From NCBI GenBank assembly GCA_030142905.1, contig JASJOG010000124.1, forward strand, positions 434,001 through 498,000: a DNA stretch of 64,000 bases. Reading direction: 5' to 3'. Source of the stretch: Heliopora coerulea. Lineage: Eukaryota; Cnidaria; Anthozoa; Scleralcyonacea; Helioporidae. The first letter of the stretch is position 1; each line of letters opens with the position of its first letter. The notes beneath the pieces were generated by a model that saw only the letters and a program-made list of their open reading frames with translations, did not search any database and was not told the origin of the DNA. This document shows positions 11,000-23,455 of this stretch, one piece after another. The translations under genes were made by a program, and so were the position numbers.

Positions 11000-11400
11000 C
11001 AATAGCTGACTTGGCTGTTTACACCAAAGGAATGTTTTAACACAGTTTCTCTGCTGTAAAATTTAATCCAAGTATTGTGTTCAATAATTTTAACACTAAA
11101 CTGAAGTAGTGTTAATATTTCACCCTGCTGTTAACACCAAACAAATGTATCAAAACATATTCTCTAGTGTTAAATTACAGTTAATTGGTGTTGAGGTACG
11201 CCATTTTGAGGTACAAATACACCAAAATTGGTTCAAAAAACTAGTTTTCTATTTTACACCCAATTAGTGTAGAAAAAAGTAATTGGCGTAGAGGTATACT
11301 TGTGGCGCATTAAGTTACACTGATAAGGTGTTAGTTACCATTTTACACAAAATTGGTGTACTGTTACGCCTTTTCAAGTGTCCGTACAACACCGCGAGAT
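11000..11400. repeat. Diverged repeats with AACACC/GGTGTT and TTACACC/GGTGTAA half-sites
   Basis: At least ten half-sites of the GGTGTNA type occur in both orientations in 400 bp. The composition and motif resemble the array at 5,630-6,060, but the units are too diverged for a fixed period. No coding sequence is apparent. Confidence 0.6.
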
Positions 11401-12642
11401 TTACAGTGCAGATCATTTTACTCGATGACTAAATTGACATGAATTTTTATCGAAATCATATTCTGAATCTATTTAGTTGTAATGGAATATCATCAAAATT
11501 ACCATCACCTTCACTGTTTGAGGTTGTGATTTGGCCGCTAGTCCTTCCAGGGTCAAACAGCACCGTGCAACACAATACACAAAACTGCTGTCGTTGCCAT
11601 ATGGCCAGTGGCTTAGCAAGGTTTTTTCTTAAGGGGTGGCAATGTTCGACCGGGATGGGCTAACAGCCGACCACAAGGATAGTTGATGTCCAGGGTTAAT
11701 GTAAAGGGAAGTGAGGCCAGGTTTGATTCCTAGACAGAGACATTAGAATTGTATTTTTCGCAACTGGTCCCGGTTGGGTCTTATAATATAACATTCTTAC
11801 ACTCGAAAATTTCTTTCACTAATATAAATTCCATTTCATGTGATCTTGAGTAAATGCGAAATATTCGTTGAACGGTACAAAATTTATCCAAATTGTGGTA
11901 AATTTTTGGAGTTACGGAATTATATCAAGAAAGTGACAAAATACCGTCCACAAATATGCGATATCAAAGGTGAATTTTTAACTCTTCTCTGTTCAGACGT
12001 CTCCCTTTGACGAGCAAAATTTTCTGACGTCAACCCGAGTAAAATACCGAAGTCGGGTATGGATCGGAAAGCGCGTTACACACCCATCCCATGTCATTGG
12101 GATCTTGCCTCCAGGGCATATTCTCTAGGGATTTTGTAGCTTGGGGGTCGAATATAGCCCCCTAGAAATATCACCCCTCTTATGTTTAGGAAAAGTGCCC
12201 CAATTATTTCGTCTGGGGATTATCAGGTTTTATCCAGGTCTTTTTTTCACACGTTTAATGATGATGTAGCAGATACAGCGACAAAGAGATGATTAAAGTA
12301 GTCTTGGCTACAGACTTTGAAATTAACAGAATAACAGAAATATGTTTTTTTTCCTCCTTGGCCTCTTTGATGGGTTTTCTTCAGGAGCCAGCGTTGATAT
12401 TTGAGGTCAGTGTAACGCACATTTTATAACCTCTAAAACAAGTTACTTTGTGGCTTCGCAGGCTTTGAGAAAGCGTATAGAATGCTCATTAATGTGATAA
12501 GCAGTAAATTTCCATCATATCACTTACCGTGCTACGGCCCGGATTCTTTATTTTGTTCTGTTGTAAAATTGTGGCTTATGAGTAATCAAGCAAACACTCA
12601 AAATTGCATCGGTTATCTCGCGTGAGTTAGAGCGCACAAAAT
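11401..12642. other. Interval without recognised gene; possible hAT-like end
   Basis: A CAGTGGCTTAGCAAGG string at 11,605 resembles hAT-type termini, but no partner terminus was found. No domain was recognised in the short open frames. Confidence 0.35.
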
Positions 12643-12936
12643 CAGGGACGTAGTTAACCCAATTTGACTGGGAGCGGGGTGTACAGCTTAATTTGTGCAA
12701 ACATTGTATACTTTCAAAACCTCTCCGAATTAAATTGACGCGCATTCAGGCCATGTATGGTGTATCCTCGTTTCCTCAGCGCCAATACATTAAATACAAA
12801 TTAATAACCAAAAGGGATTTTGACTTACTTTACCTAAAGAAATTTTGCCCGAATTACTATATTTTTACGGAAGCTGTTTTTTCGCAAGCTTTGGGGGGTG
12901 TCACACCCTCACACCCCCGCATAAACTACACCGCTG
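12643..12936. mobile_element. hAT-like MITE, 294 bp
   Basis: The left end CAGGGACGTAGTT matches the inverted right end (reverse complement CAGCGGTGTAGTT). The interior near the right end has G/C-rich GGGGGGTGTCACACCC, typical of hAT non-autonomous elements in marine invertebrates. An 8-bp target duplication is not obvious, so the ends or flanks have mutated. No transposase. Confidence 0.7.
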
Positions 12937-13324
12937 CTTAGAAATTTTTCTTGAATTTTAATTTTATTTGCATTTCACCCACGGTTGCTGAAGAATCCTG
13001 ATCGTTCGTTTTCCTTACACGACAGAATTGGCGTTGAAAAAAACCTCAACTTTCAGGATAGGCCGCATTAATTGCATTACCATTGGTGTTGGCGTTGCTG
13101 GTAGAACAAGCTTCACATGTTTGGCCACAAGCCATTTCGTTGCTAAAACGATGTTTAAACTTTGCATCACAAACACACAGAACACTGCAGCTAGAACAGA
13201 ACATAGTTGCCTCTTTCAAATAGTATTATCTTGATAAACATGGACAAGATGGCGAACACCTTACTGCAGTCGAGCACCCGGACTTCTTATAGCCAACATG
13301 CACGCGCATAGTTATTCTTTTTAA
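12937..13324. other. Interval without recognised gene
   Basis: A short plus-strand frame at 13,028-13,234 shows no known domain, and nothing else is supported. Confidence 0.35.
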
Positions 13325-13520
13325 TTTGCAGCAACTCAAGTCATAATTTGCAGCATCTCAAATTTAATTTGCAGCAAGACATCTTGTATTTGCAGCAACG
13401 AGACTTTTAAATTGTACCAAACTTTTTATCAGTTTGCAGCAATTACATTTAAATGTGACTTCAGTAACTTATGTTTCTAGCATATTTATAAAAAGTGCAG
13501 AAACTTTTTAATTTGCAGAA
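13325..13520 (+). repeat. Irregular direct repeat of TTTGCAGCA
   Basis: Seven copies of (T)TTGCAGCAA or close variants in one orientation. The first four are spaced about 20 bp and later ones more widely. It is a decayed minisatellite or a cluster of binding-site-like words. Confidence 0.75.
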
Positions 13521-13797
13521 TGTCCATTCTGGGCCACCATATTGTTTGGTATTTTTCTATAACTTTTTGATAATAATTTCGTGTGAAAGTGTCAAGAACT
13601 TCATCTCCAACTGACTTCGACATACATACTCTCGGACTCATTAATAATACATGGTAAAACATTAAGAGACGCGTGTTCATACCATGATCGAACACTCGCA
13701 CCAATTAACCTAACTTTTACCTCGATTTTTTGCCGAGATGTTCGTTCGTTTGAGTAGATACATCACATACCCGTCAGAGTGAGATGAATGTTACACT

Positions 13798-13956
13798 ATT
13801 TGGATGTGGGAGCTTGGTGATATCACGGACGGTATGTGAACGTTCGTCGAGCTCGTACCTCAGAAAAACGATTACTGAGCTCCAGTCGTCAATCAAACTC
13901 GCAACGATCTCATGACCGGTGAAACACAATGACCATTGATCAACCAAGACTCAGAT
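13798..13956 (-). mobile_element. tRNA-derived SINE (family 2), degenerate
   Basis: On the minus strand the tail AATCGTTTTTCTGAGG ... GAACGTTCACATACCGTCCGTGA matches the tails of the SINEs at 23,311 and 43,676. The tRNA-like head is degraded (GATCAATGGTCAT, GCGAGTTTGATTG). Confidence 0.65.
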
Positions 13957-15516
13957 GCCGATCGAAGATCCAGTTTAGACATATGCGCGGCTTATGATAT
14001 GGTAACGATAGCCACGTGTTAATGGCATGTCGATCCTGGAACTGAGTTCACCAATGGAGTTTCGGTAACTCGTTCATCAGAGCAGCACACCGGTCATTAG
14101 ATTGCGGATGCGCTCTTAGTCTGAGGCTTAGAAATCGTTATTCTCTACTATGAGCTTAATGAACATACACTTATCGACTTGTGAGGAAAACTCATTAATG
14201 ACTCATAAGGAAACTATGAAACGATAAAGATACTTGGGTTGTTTTCCCTCAAATTTCTGTTTGTTTCCGCAGCTCAGAAAAAAAATTGATTTGCCAAATA
14301 AATTCTCAAAATAAACGTACGAAAGCAATCTTTTATTTTAGCCGTTCAATGTACTCGCAGCACGTGCCTTGATTTTAAAAGACGAGGTGACAACAGAGTG
14401 TTTTAAGCCCCATAAAGCCCTACTGCTCGTTTATTCCACACTTCATAAAAACTGAAGGAGGTTTAAAGCTGGGTAAGATTTATTCAATGTTTGATCTTTC
14501 ACCATGCAGCTTTGTAAATCTGTTCAGTCAGACCTTGCGCCAGTTATTTCGCGCCATAAAGTTCATTGATGTCATAAATTTCCATCCTACAAGCGCGAAA
14601 TTTGACCGGTCATGCCTGAACGGTCAGTTTTCTCATTGCGATCAACATAACCAAATGAAGAACAATAAAAAAAACGTACTTTATCAGATATTGTAGCGGA
14701 GCCAGCCTAGACGAGAAGCCCACAGTCCTAAACTGACAGCGACGTAACTATTGGGCTGGCCTAGGAGGCTTTATCACCCCTCTCCCCTCATAAAAATTCT
14801 GGGCAGACAAAAGAGCCACTCCAAATTTCAGAGTAATGTAATCATCAACATTTAACGATTATACATTCCTAAAATAGCAAGTTGATAAGATGACACTACG
14901 AGGTGTTTAAGATGTACTTTCACGAATATCTTTTGGAAGTTGCTCCCACCAAAATTTAATAGGCCCTCAAGATGGCGCACCACTTGAAATATTCTAATTA
15001 CGCCATTGTTGGGTTGGTGATGACTTTGAAAAAAAGTATAATGTCGATCAAAACACGTAATGTGCAAAGTCACAAAAAGTTAAAGTTAAACTTTAAAAGG
15101 TTTTTCTACAATTTGTTTCAAAAAGACTAAATTACTCACAAAGCCGTAGTATTACCAAAATTATTTAGAATAATTGTGAAAAGTACATTTAGTTAATAAA
15201 AAGAAGAAAAAAGAAAATAAAAAAATAATTAAAAATCTGAAAAGTTTACCATATTTTGGGTACAAAACTAACTACGATTCACTACCAAGTGATATGTGAA
15301 TAAACTACTTTTGAATCAGAATGAGTGGATTATATCTCGAATCCAGCTCTTATGTCGTGGTACATTAGCGTCTAGTTAAACATGAGGAGTTTGGGTATGA
15401 CAAAGTGCACCCAGTACTTCAATTCGACTGCACAGTGTAGCTCGTCTGACGAAATTTAAAAGCAATCGTATTTAACAAATAATTATTAAACACTCATTAC
15501 AATTGTATGCAGCAAA
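13957..15516. other. Interval without recognised gene
   Basis: AT-rich, with scattered short frames and no recognisable domain. It is the sequence just downstream (gene sense) of the Death-domain exon, so it may hold that gene's 3' UTR. Confidence 0.4.
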
Positions 15517-15827
15517 TCAATCATCGCTAGCATAAATAAAATATCCGGATAGCACTTTCTGAGGTAGAGAGTGCAAATTAATCTTAATAAGTGCATCTGC
15601 TAATAGGTTTCTATTACCATTGCTTTCCATGTAACAGATAAGCATAGTTAGAGCCTTTGCTGTTTCATCCTCACTAACTCTTGAACAAATAATATCTTCA
15701 ACCTCGTAAGTTGCAAATAGCTTTGTTAGATAGGCTACTTCCTTCCATTTCTGGGCTATTCTTTGTACTATTAGAGTAATTTCATCAATTTGTAAACGGT
15801 CTGGTGATTCTTGTCTTCTTTGGAGTT
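15517..15827 (-). CDS. Terminal exon encoding a Death domain (PNP-linker-Death gene, unit 1)
   Basis: The 311-bp exon encodes about 102 residues and ends with a stop. The pattern RIAQKWKEVAYL, then a stretch with EDETAKALTMLICYMES and LLADALIKINLHSLPQK, fits the six-helix Death domain with its conserved Trp in helix 1. Death domains act as homotypic adaptors in apoptosis and innate immune signalling. The acceptor TTTTGACAG lies at 15,828. The exon begins with the last two bases of a split Glu codon, which joins in phase to the G that ends the linker exon at 17,595. It is intact. It lies about 600 bp outside the edge of duplicated segment B, so unit 2 lacks a visible counterpart. Confidence 0.75.
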
Positions 15828-17594
15828 CTGTCAAAATGAAATCCAAGAATTCAACAATAATAAACCTTAAACAGTTCATCAATATATAATTATTCATAGT
15901 TTGTTTTATTTAAATTAACTCCCCAAATCATTTAGAATGGCATTTCCAGATCTTCCACACCTCGATTAGATTTCGAGATGTCCAAACTTATTTGATATCC
16001 AAATTAATGATAATCTCTAACTTGTATTGGCCAAAGAAATGTAAAAAAACGAATACCTAACTAGTTAACCTACGTATGGTATTAAATGGATAATCTGCAT
16101 GATGGAGACAGTTTACCTGGAAACTGATTTATTACCACGAAAATAGTAGCTTGACCTTTTAGCTTAGCTTTAGAAAATAGTAGCTTTGCATATTGGCGCT
16201 TTATTTTCACTGTGGATTCGATGTTTTCAGCCCGATGCCTCAGAATGTCATGAACACCAAGAATTGTCGACCTTGACACACAGAAAAATGATGTATTTCT
16301 GGGCCGATATGGACCACATATTCTTTCCACTTCCCGAGGGCATAGCTGGAATAATATCTCACGTCTTGAAATGACTTGCCATGTCAATCAGTAATCTACG
16401 CACGAAAATCTTTGATGGAATTTAGTTCAAGAATTAGCGTTCATTAAACCGGTTAGCAGGCAAGACCATAAGAGTGATATCCTTTGCTAAAACATGTTTC
16501 ATTGCGGGTTAGAAGTTTTCAGCCTAATGAATCAAAACGTCATGAGGACCAGTCTAATGATTTGAGGTAGCTTGCAGTAGATAATAAACCTGGTGTTCTT
16601 ATAAATGAACTTACGCAGCAAGAAGCTATGTTCCTTGCTATATATTCATCTCACACCCAAACTTTTACCAACCAGATGGTTTTGCAGGCTATATCCTTCA
16701 TAACGTTAGTAATCAAAAATTACTTTAACATTTTTTTGCGTTGGTGTTAGCTCAACCAAACCTGCAATAAAAGCTAAGGGACTGTTGGATTAGTTTCTGA
16801 AAGATGAAACGCTTCTCCATTTTATACTACCAGCACAGTCAGTCACTATCTTGGAACAGTTAAAAGGGATCTTTAAGAAAGGTTGTGCAACGATGGCAAT
16901 ACAGGGAAATAAGTGATCGAGTTGTCAAGATAAAATCACTGTTCGGTTGGATCGCTGACGTCAAGTATTGAATACTTTGTGTTTATTTCTCGACCTCCAA
17001 GGTTCTACTGATGGTTGCAGGTTAAACTCAAATGGGAACTTTAGCCGCTCCAAAGTCGACGTCGTGCTGAATAAATAATTAAAATGACTATAGTGGCGTT
17101 TTTCATTCTTTTTGTTTTCAAAGAAAAAATGAAATGGTATGAAGTTCCCCGGTGTTGAACTTTTGCGTCGTATGCACTTGAGAACCCTAAACAGTACACT
17201 TCAATGACGCAAGGTCTTAAAATGTTTCTAAAGCAATCAAAGGTTTAAGGAATTTATTCAACTAATTTTAGGCTTCGCGTTCAGATAAACTATTTCATGC
17301 GAAATGTACACATCGCTCATGCATACGCAGGCAATTGAGGCAAATGCCATAGAATTGATCTTGACCACTGACACAATGTTTTGTTTACCTCGGCTTCTCA
17401 TTCATTTTAACCTTTTTGGAGCCTACATGTTGCTGGTGCATGCACAATACACCGTAGACTAGGGGCTGATACCGAAATTCTTCTTCCGTTTTAGCAAGTT
17501 TTCATTCAATTTCATTTAGGTCATCAATTTGGTCTCAATTGGTATTATTAGCGCGTGTAAGATACGAAAATGAATCAAATTTGGATATCGTTAC
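15828..17594 (-). other. Intron between linker and Death-domain exons
   Basis: GT-AG bounded on the minus strand (GTAACG donor, GACAG acceptor). From about 16,440 upward it is collinear with 40,430-42,870. Unit 2 has an additional transposon at 41,281-42,699 that is absent here at about 17,430. Confidence 0.6.
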
Positions 17595-17675
17595 CTGAAA
17601 TTAGTGTTGTACCACTAGATGTTGGTTCACCATCAGGAACAGTTGCGGAAATCGCATTACCTGTTGGTAACATCT
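17595..17675 (-). CDS. Linker exon of the PNP-Death gene, unit 1
   Basis: An 81-bp exon with a strong acceptor (TATTTTATTTCAG) and a GTAACG donor. In phase 1 it encodes 26 full residues, starting MLPTGNAIS and ending GTTLIS, rich in Ser/Thr/Gly/Pro, so it is probably a flexible linker between the PNP and Death domains. The frame is open, the length is a multiple of three, and both flanking junctions fit. Its paralogue at 42,875-42,955 has the same length and splice sites but an in-frame stop. Confidence 0.75.
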
Positions 17676-19475
17676 CTGAAATAAAATACATTAAGTTTAT
17701 CATCCCTTACAATTTCTTGCACTTGTTTTTACTCATCTCGTAACATTACGAAGGTGCGTTTTAGACAGTGTCGCAATTCAAGTATAGTTTTTTTCTACTC
17801 TTAAATTGTGCTGTAGCCGTGAGAACATCTTGAAAACACATAACAAACATTTTGCAGTTAGCGACTTTAGTATGGTTATCAGCTTTTTTCCCTAGTCTTA
17901 AGTTGATAATTTCATTTCCTACTAACCAAAATAACTGAAGTTAGTTATCTTTTAGTTGATTGTGCAAAATGCCTTGCAATGACCAAGGGCCCTCGGGCGA
18001 GGGCACTAACTTAATGAGGCGAGATTTCCACGAAAATGCCGATAACACACGCAAACGAAGATTTCCTGAAGTTCAAATGCGTCATTATTACTGACTTTCG
18101 GCCGGACCTCCGGGTCGCATCAGGTTTGTAGTTTACAGAGGATGTGGGCGGTAGACATTCCCTCTCAAGTTTTTAAAATATTTGAAAATTTGGGGAAAAA
18201 TAGACAGTTAAAGCATCAAATTTCGGGCAAAATTTGGTTTGGTCAATCCTTTTTGTTACTGGCTTACATTCAACATACGTATTAGGTCTGAGAAGGTGAG
18301 GCTACACCGTACATGGTCTAATTGAGCCTCAAATTCAATTCGGGCAATTTTTCAAAGAACACAATATTCGGGGAGATTGAGCCAGACACGCCCCCCGATA
18401 AACAATGGGTTACCTACGCCCCTAGGTCCCACTAGCCATTACTAGCAACATGTTAGTTAAAAAAGACGGAGTTAGCTCTTTAATTCCGTGGTTAAATGAG
18501 TTCTTCCTGGGATGTTTTCAACAAGAAACTTTCGCCCCGGGATGACAATAATTCCGGTCCTCACAGAAACATATCCTAAAAGTACACTTTGGCTTACTTC
18601 AGTCCATTTGTTTAGCATGAGACCAGGAAGTTGTTTTGTTGGAAAGAGTACGACTTTAACAAAAGTAAACACAACAAATATAATAGACCTTTTGCTTCCG
18701 CTAAGCAGTTTCTCGACGTGAACCGATTCAGACTAAAAACAGCAACTCAGCAGAGGACTCGGTCAATTTTTCGGTTTCCACTATATCGTGCATCTATGAT
18801 TTTCCTCGTTTTTTGGTTTGATTTACATAAACAGATATAGACAAACTCAAAGTATCATGGTTACATCAAGAATATTGAGAACGGAGCTTGAAATCAAATA
18901 CGTAGTTAAAGTCGGCTGATGCCTCCGATCGTCACCAAGCAACGGGTCTAATGATAATGCGATTCTCAAAGTAGACGAGTCACAGCTGTTTTGATGCAGA
19001 CGGTTCAATCTTTCCAGCATTCAACGAAGTTTGTACGTGAAGATCATGACGCCACGAACATGTAAGAGTACATATGGCTGAGACAACGATAGACAGGATT
19101 TTCTTGCCCACTCAAACGTTCATAACACTGGATCAAGAAGTTTTTATCAACCAATATTTAATTTCGGTTACATTTTCCTCCCACTTGGACAGGTAAACTT
19201 CACTTTGAAAATCTGGACCTCGCATTGCTGCCTTAGAATCTCATCAAATAAAAAATGTTCAGTACCCATTCACCAGATGTTGCCACAAATTCATGATGAG
19301 TGTCAGGTTTTCTCTAGTTATAAGTTTTTCTTATTGAAAGACTTGGTAGGCGGGTCGAGATGGTGTGTGGTCGACTGTTTGGTAGCTCCGCACTTTGTCT
19401 AATATTTCTCTGTAGTACAATACTTATTTCTACCTTAAAACCTGGTGGCAAAGTTTTAAAGGCCTCGTTTTACTT
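17676..19475 (-). other. Intron sequence of the PNP-Death gene, unit 1 (first part)
   Basis: Collinear with 42,956-43,470 in its first part. From about 18,500 to the LINE it has no counterpart in unit 2, so extra DNA besides the LINE was gained here. No other exon recognised. Confidence 0.5.
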
Positions 19476-19949
19476 TTGAGCAGTGGTTTTGATACAAAAG
19501 TTTATCCAAGTCGAAATTCAGGCTGGCATCGGCACTCAGGCGTACCATCGCTACCGTCATCTTTGAGGTTGCAGCTAGGCTTGCAAATTACACATGTTGT
19601 ATTGGACGCTTTCTTCCTTATTTTATTATCTGGAGATGTGAGTTTAAACCCTGGTCCAAAAAGAAGTACAGATATTTGTGTATTATGTGATAATGCCTGT
19701 CGTTCCAATCAGCGAGCTATAGAGTGTGAAGAGCTTCTGAAATGGCGTAATTCAAGATGTATAGGTATGAGCGATAAAGAATATTTTGAACTTGCTAATA
19801 ATTCCAAAGCAAGCTGGCTTTGTTCAAACTGTTTATTTCGTGGCCAAGATTCGATGTCTGTGGATGATATACTTTGTTCTGACCATAGTTTGAATGCTTC
19901 TCCTACACAAAACTTACATCCAAAAATACAAACTAAGGAGAGGTTTTAA
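19476..19949 (+). pseudogene. LINE N-terminal region: 2A-like peptide and degenerate PHD finger
   Basis: Residues about 50-61 read LLSGDVSLNPGP, matching the 2A-type ribosome-skipping motif D-V-x-x-N-P-G-P known from several non-LTR elements. The usual Glu is Ser. Directly after comes a Cys-rich segment, CVLCDNAC ... CIGM ... WLCSNC, the frame of a PHD finger. The central pair is damaged: the Cys and His of the CDxCxxWxHxxC block are replaced by Leu and Asn. The frame then shifts into the endonuclease at about 19,900-19,940. Confidence 0.8.
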
Positions 19950-20610
19950 GATAACACATTTGAATATTAATAGGATATTAAATAAGTTCGACGCCGTCAA
20001 GGAAATTCTTTGCAGTTACACGTTTGATGTTTTGGCCATATCAGAGACTTGGCTAAGTCCTGAGATTGAAGATAATGAAATCCAGATCGAAGGGTATAAA
20101 GTTATCCGTAAAGACAGGCAATGCAGCAATAAGACTATGGGTGGTGGTGTTTTAATTTACATCCGTGAGGACATCTTTTTTCGTACACTGAATGATTATA
20201 CTGTGCCTGGGGTTGATAGTATTGTAATTGAAATCCTACTCCAAAATTGCAAGAACATATTTCTTTATTGCGTCTATCGGCCTGGTGATACTGATATTGA
20301 CGACTTTATTCTTGGTCTCGACAAAAATATGCAATTAGCTAATGAAGGGAAGTCTGATGTTGTGTTATTGGGAGATTTCAACATTGATTATTCTTCAAAA
20401 CGAAAAACATCACTAAAGAAAAAGCTTGACGAGTTTGGCTTGCATCACGACTTACAGCAAATGATCAATAGTCCAACTAGAGTTACTGAAGATTCATGAA
20501 CAATGATTGATTTGGTTTTTACAAATTCATCTCATAAAATTGTTCAATGTGATGTTATTCATTCAAGCATCAGCGATCATAGCTTAATTGTTGGCGTTAT
20601 CAAGGGAGGA
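19900..20610 (+). pseudogene. LINE apurinic-type endonuclease domain
   Basis: An exonuclease-endonuclease-phosphatase fold: HLNINRI near the start, ISETWL, VYRPGDTD, LLGDFNIDY and the catalytic SDH near 20,575. It makes the nick that primes reverse transcription. A TGA at 20,500-20,502 interrupts the domain between the RVT and IDLVFTN blocks; everything else reads through, so the stop is probably a recent mutation. Confidence 0.85.
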
Positions 20611-22758
20611 GTTAAAAAAGTTCCACCCAAGGTTATTGAATTTCCATCATTCAAATCATATGATAAAACAGCATTCTTGAAAGATCTTCGTGAAGTTCCT
20701 TGGAATGTAGTTGAAAGTGTTGATGATGTCAATGATGCTACTTTTATATGGGAACGTTTATTTAAGAACATTGCTGACGAGCATGCTCCGATAAAAACCA
20801 AAAGGATAAAGGGAAACCGGACACCTTGGATAACAATGGATCTTCTGGATCTACGAAGAGACCGTGATTATCATTTGAATAAAGCTCACAATTCCAACTC
20901 TAAGTATCATTGGTCTATGTATAGAAAGCTTAAAAACGCTGCTAATACCATGGAGAGAGATTTAAAATCAAAATATTTTTGTAAACTTATTGAAGATTCA
21001 AAATATGATGAATCAAAAATGTGGAAAGCTATTAAAGAAACTCTCCCGTCAAAAGCTAGAGGAATTTCTACGATTGAAGATGATGGTGAAGTACATCAAG
21101 ACACGATGAGCATCGCTGAAATAATGAATAATCATTTCGCGACAATGGGTAAAAAATTATCAAAAACCTTTAGCTATGCTAAAAATGCTTGTTACAAGGA
21201 CTATTCGATAGACAAATCCTCAAATAATTTTTCATTTGAGAAGATTAATGCTTCAGTAGTGGAAAAGGAGTTACAGTAATTGAGAGTAAATAAGGCCATT
21301 GGCCTTGATAAAGTTAGCGCGCGTCTACTACGTGATGGTTCAGTGGTTATAGCACCATCTCTTAGCTATCTATTTAATTTATCTTTTGAGACTGGGTCTT
21401 TTCCTAAAATTTGAAAATGTGCAAAAGTGTTTGCACTTTTTAAACAAGGTAAAGAGACTCTCAAAGATAATTATCGTCCAATATCGGTTCTGCCAATTAT
21501 TAGTAAAGTACTTGAGAAGATAGCACATTCACACAAGTGATTTGTTTCTAAGATTCTAATAACATTCTTACCAATCAGCAATTTGGATTCCGTCGTGGTA
21601 GATCAACCACCTTAGCCTTAACACATTTGTTGATGAAATCTTGGGAAACTTGGATAAAACACTGTTTACTGGTGTTTTATTTCTCGATTTTCACAAGGCC
21701 TTCGACACATTAGACAATCACATATTGCTATATAAGCTAAAATCTATTGGGATAACGAGCAGAAATTTAGCTTGGTTTCATTCATATTTGTCATCACGAA
21801 GTCAAAGGACAGTAATCAGTCAAAATATTTCCAAGGAAGAAAAGGTCAAAATGGGTGTACCTCAAGAAAGTATCCTTGGGCCTCTTTTGTTTTCCGTCTA
21901 TGTTAACAACATGCCATCATGCTTAAAGCATTCTAATGTAACCTTGTTTGCCGATGACACAGCAATCTATTGTACAGATAAGTCCGCACATGTCCTTCAA
22001 GAAATATTGAATGTTGACCTTAAGGAAATTGGAAGATGGTTATTTGACCACAGACTTTCGATGAACATTTCTAAAACTAAAGTAATGCTTATTGGGGGTC
22101 CAAAGAGATTAAAATCAATTGATCACTTTGGTGTATCTTTAAATGACTGTTCTGTCGAAAGGATCCAGAGTTATAAATATCTTGGGGTGATGATTAATAA
22201 ATCTCTTACGTGGGAAGATCATGTAGATTGCATCACAAGTAAGGTGAAGAAGCGACTGGGATTATTGAAAAGAATCAAGTATTTGTTACCGGTTTCGGCA
22301 CGTAAACTCCTTGCAACAACAACAATCTTACCACTATTAGATTACGCAGACATTGTGTGGGGTGATAAGAATAATAAAACATTGATGGATGGAATTCAAA
22401 TTCTTCAAAATAAAATGGCAAAAATTATTTTGGATAAGCCTGTTTATGCTTCTGCGACTTATGCCTTGAATGAGTTAGAATGGGAGACGATGTTTAAGAG
22501 AAGCTGCATCGACTTCATTTTATGTATAAGGTAGTTAACAATGTCTTTGATTGGCATTTCCGTATTCCTCAACAAAAGGAATTGCATGGTTATGATACAA
22601 GAAGGAAATCAGATCTACAGATACCAACATCTCGTACGAAATGGGGAAAGTATCGACTCGCACATCATGGTGTTATGGAATGGAACTCTATTCCAGATAA
22701 CGTTAGAAACATTATGAACATTAAAGCATTTTTAAAAGCTAGTAAATTATTTATTTAA
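20611..22758 (+). pseudogene. LINE reverse transcriptase, interrupted
   Basis: The frame from 20,611 to 21,277 is the connector. A TAA near 21,279 interrupts a block reading LRVNKAIGLDKV; further stops lie near 21,412 (Trp codon to TGA) and 21,538, and the frame changes between about 21,560 and 21,640. The palm motifs are readable: FLDFHKAFDT with the first Asp, GVPQESILGPLLF (normally GVPQGS) and LFADDTAIY with the catalytic Asp pair. LGVMINKSLTW and a C-terminal tail to 22,758 follow after one more frame change at 22,530. Confidence 0.9.
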
Positions 22759-22957
22759 CATTGCATATTTTTTATTTACTTAATTTTTAGTTTTTGTTGT
22801 TATTTATGTTGTTGATCATATATTTATTGTGTTTTTATGTATTTGTGTACTTTTAAATTAATTGTAGGGCCCCACTGAAAAGCACTTGGGTGCTCCCTAC
22901 TAAAAGATTGGGTGGGCTCCCTACTAAAAGATTTATTATAAATAAATAAATAAATAG
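22759..22957 (+). repeat. LINE 3' UTR with (AAAT)n tail
   Basis: It contains a short duplication of CTCCCTACTAAAAGATT and then TAAATAAATAAATAAATAG, the likely 3' terminus of the LINE. Confidence 0.8.
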
Positions 22958-23104
22958 ATTATTATAAAGACATCCACCAATTAATTCATGTTAGTTTCGT
23001 GATACTGAAATGGTATTTCACGTTATCTAGTAGTGTTCTGCAGTAATTTCATCTATTCAATAAGCTTTATCAATAATGCGATGATTGTTGCCCTAAGCTG
23101 ATGT

Positions 23105-23215
23105 GGGATCTTGGTAATCTCACGGACGATACGTGGACGTGCGTCAAATTCAAACCCACAGGAAAAGCGATTTTTTAGGGCCTCACACAGGAATTTAACC
23201 AGCAAATGTCTAGTG
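23105..23215 (-). mobile_element. tRNA-derived SINE (family 2) tail, minus strand
   Basis: On the minus strand AAAAAATCGCTTTTCC ... GACGCACGTCCACGTATCGTCCGTGAG matches the family tail. The head is mostly lost. A related sequence lies at 43,481-43,640 in unit 2. Confidence 0.6.
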
Positions 23216-23310
23216 TCTGGCGAGACGTTCATTCGTTCATATTATAAGCATATCATTGCTGCCCCATAAGCAGTACTGTACATGTCCTGAACATGCACCT
23301 TAGCTCACCA

Positions 23311-23455
23311 TCTGAGTCCCTGTACCTGTAGCTCAGCGGTTAGAGCGTTTCGACGCTCGTCAAAAGGATGGGGATTCGATTACCGTCTGGGACAAAGAAA
23401 TCGTTTTCTTGAGCGTTTGAGCTTAACGAACGTCCAGATATCGTCCTTATTAATG
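23311..23455 (+). mobile_element. tRNA-derived SINE (family 2), shared by both units
   Basis: The head has TAGCTCAGCGGTTAGAGC (box A) and GGGATTCGATTACC (box B). The tail reads AAATCGTTTTCTTGAGCG ... GAACGTCCAGATATCGTCC. The same insertion sits at the paralogous place 43,676-43,830, so it predates the duplication. Confidence 0.85.

Larger units (their letters stand above)
19476..22957 (+). mobile_element. CR1/L2-like LINE, nearly full length but inactivated
   Basis: It reads in order: a 2A-like peptide with PHD finger, an endonuclease, a reverse transcriptase, and a 3' UTR ending in (AAAT)n. Several stops and frame changes break it. It sits in an intron of the unit 1 PNP-Death gene in antisense orientation and is absent from unit 2. 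The 5' boundary was not determined; the open part begins near 19,476. Confidence 0.9.
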
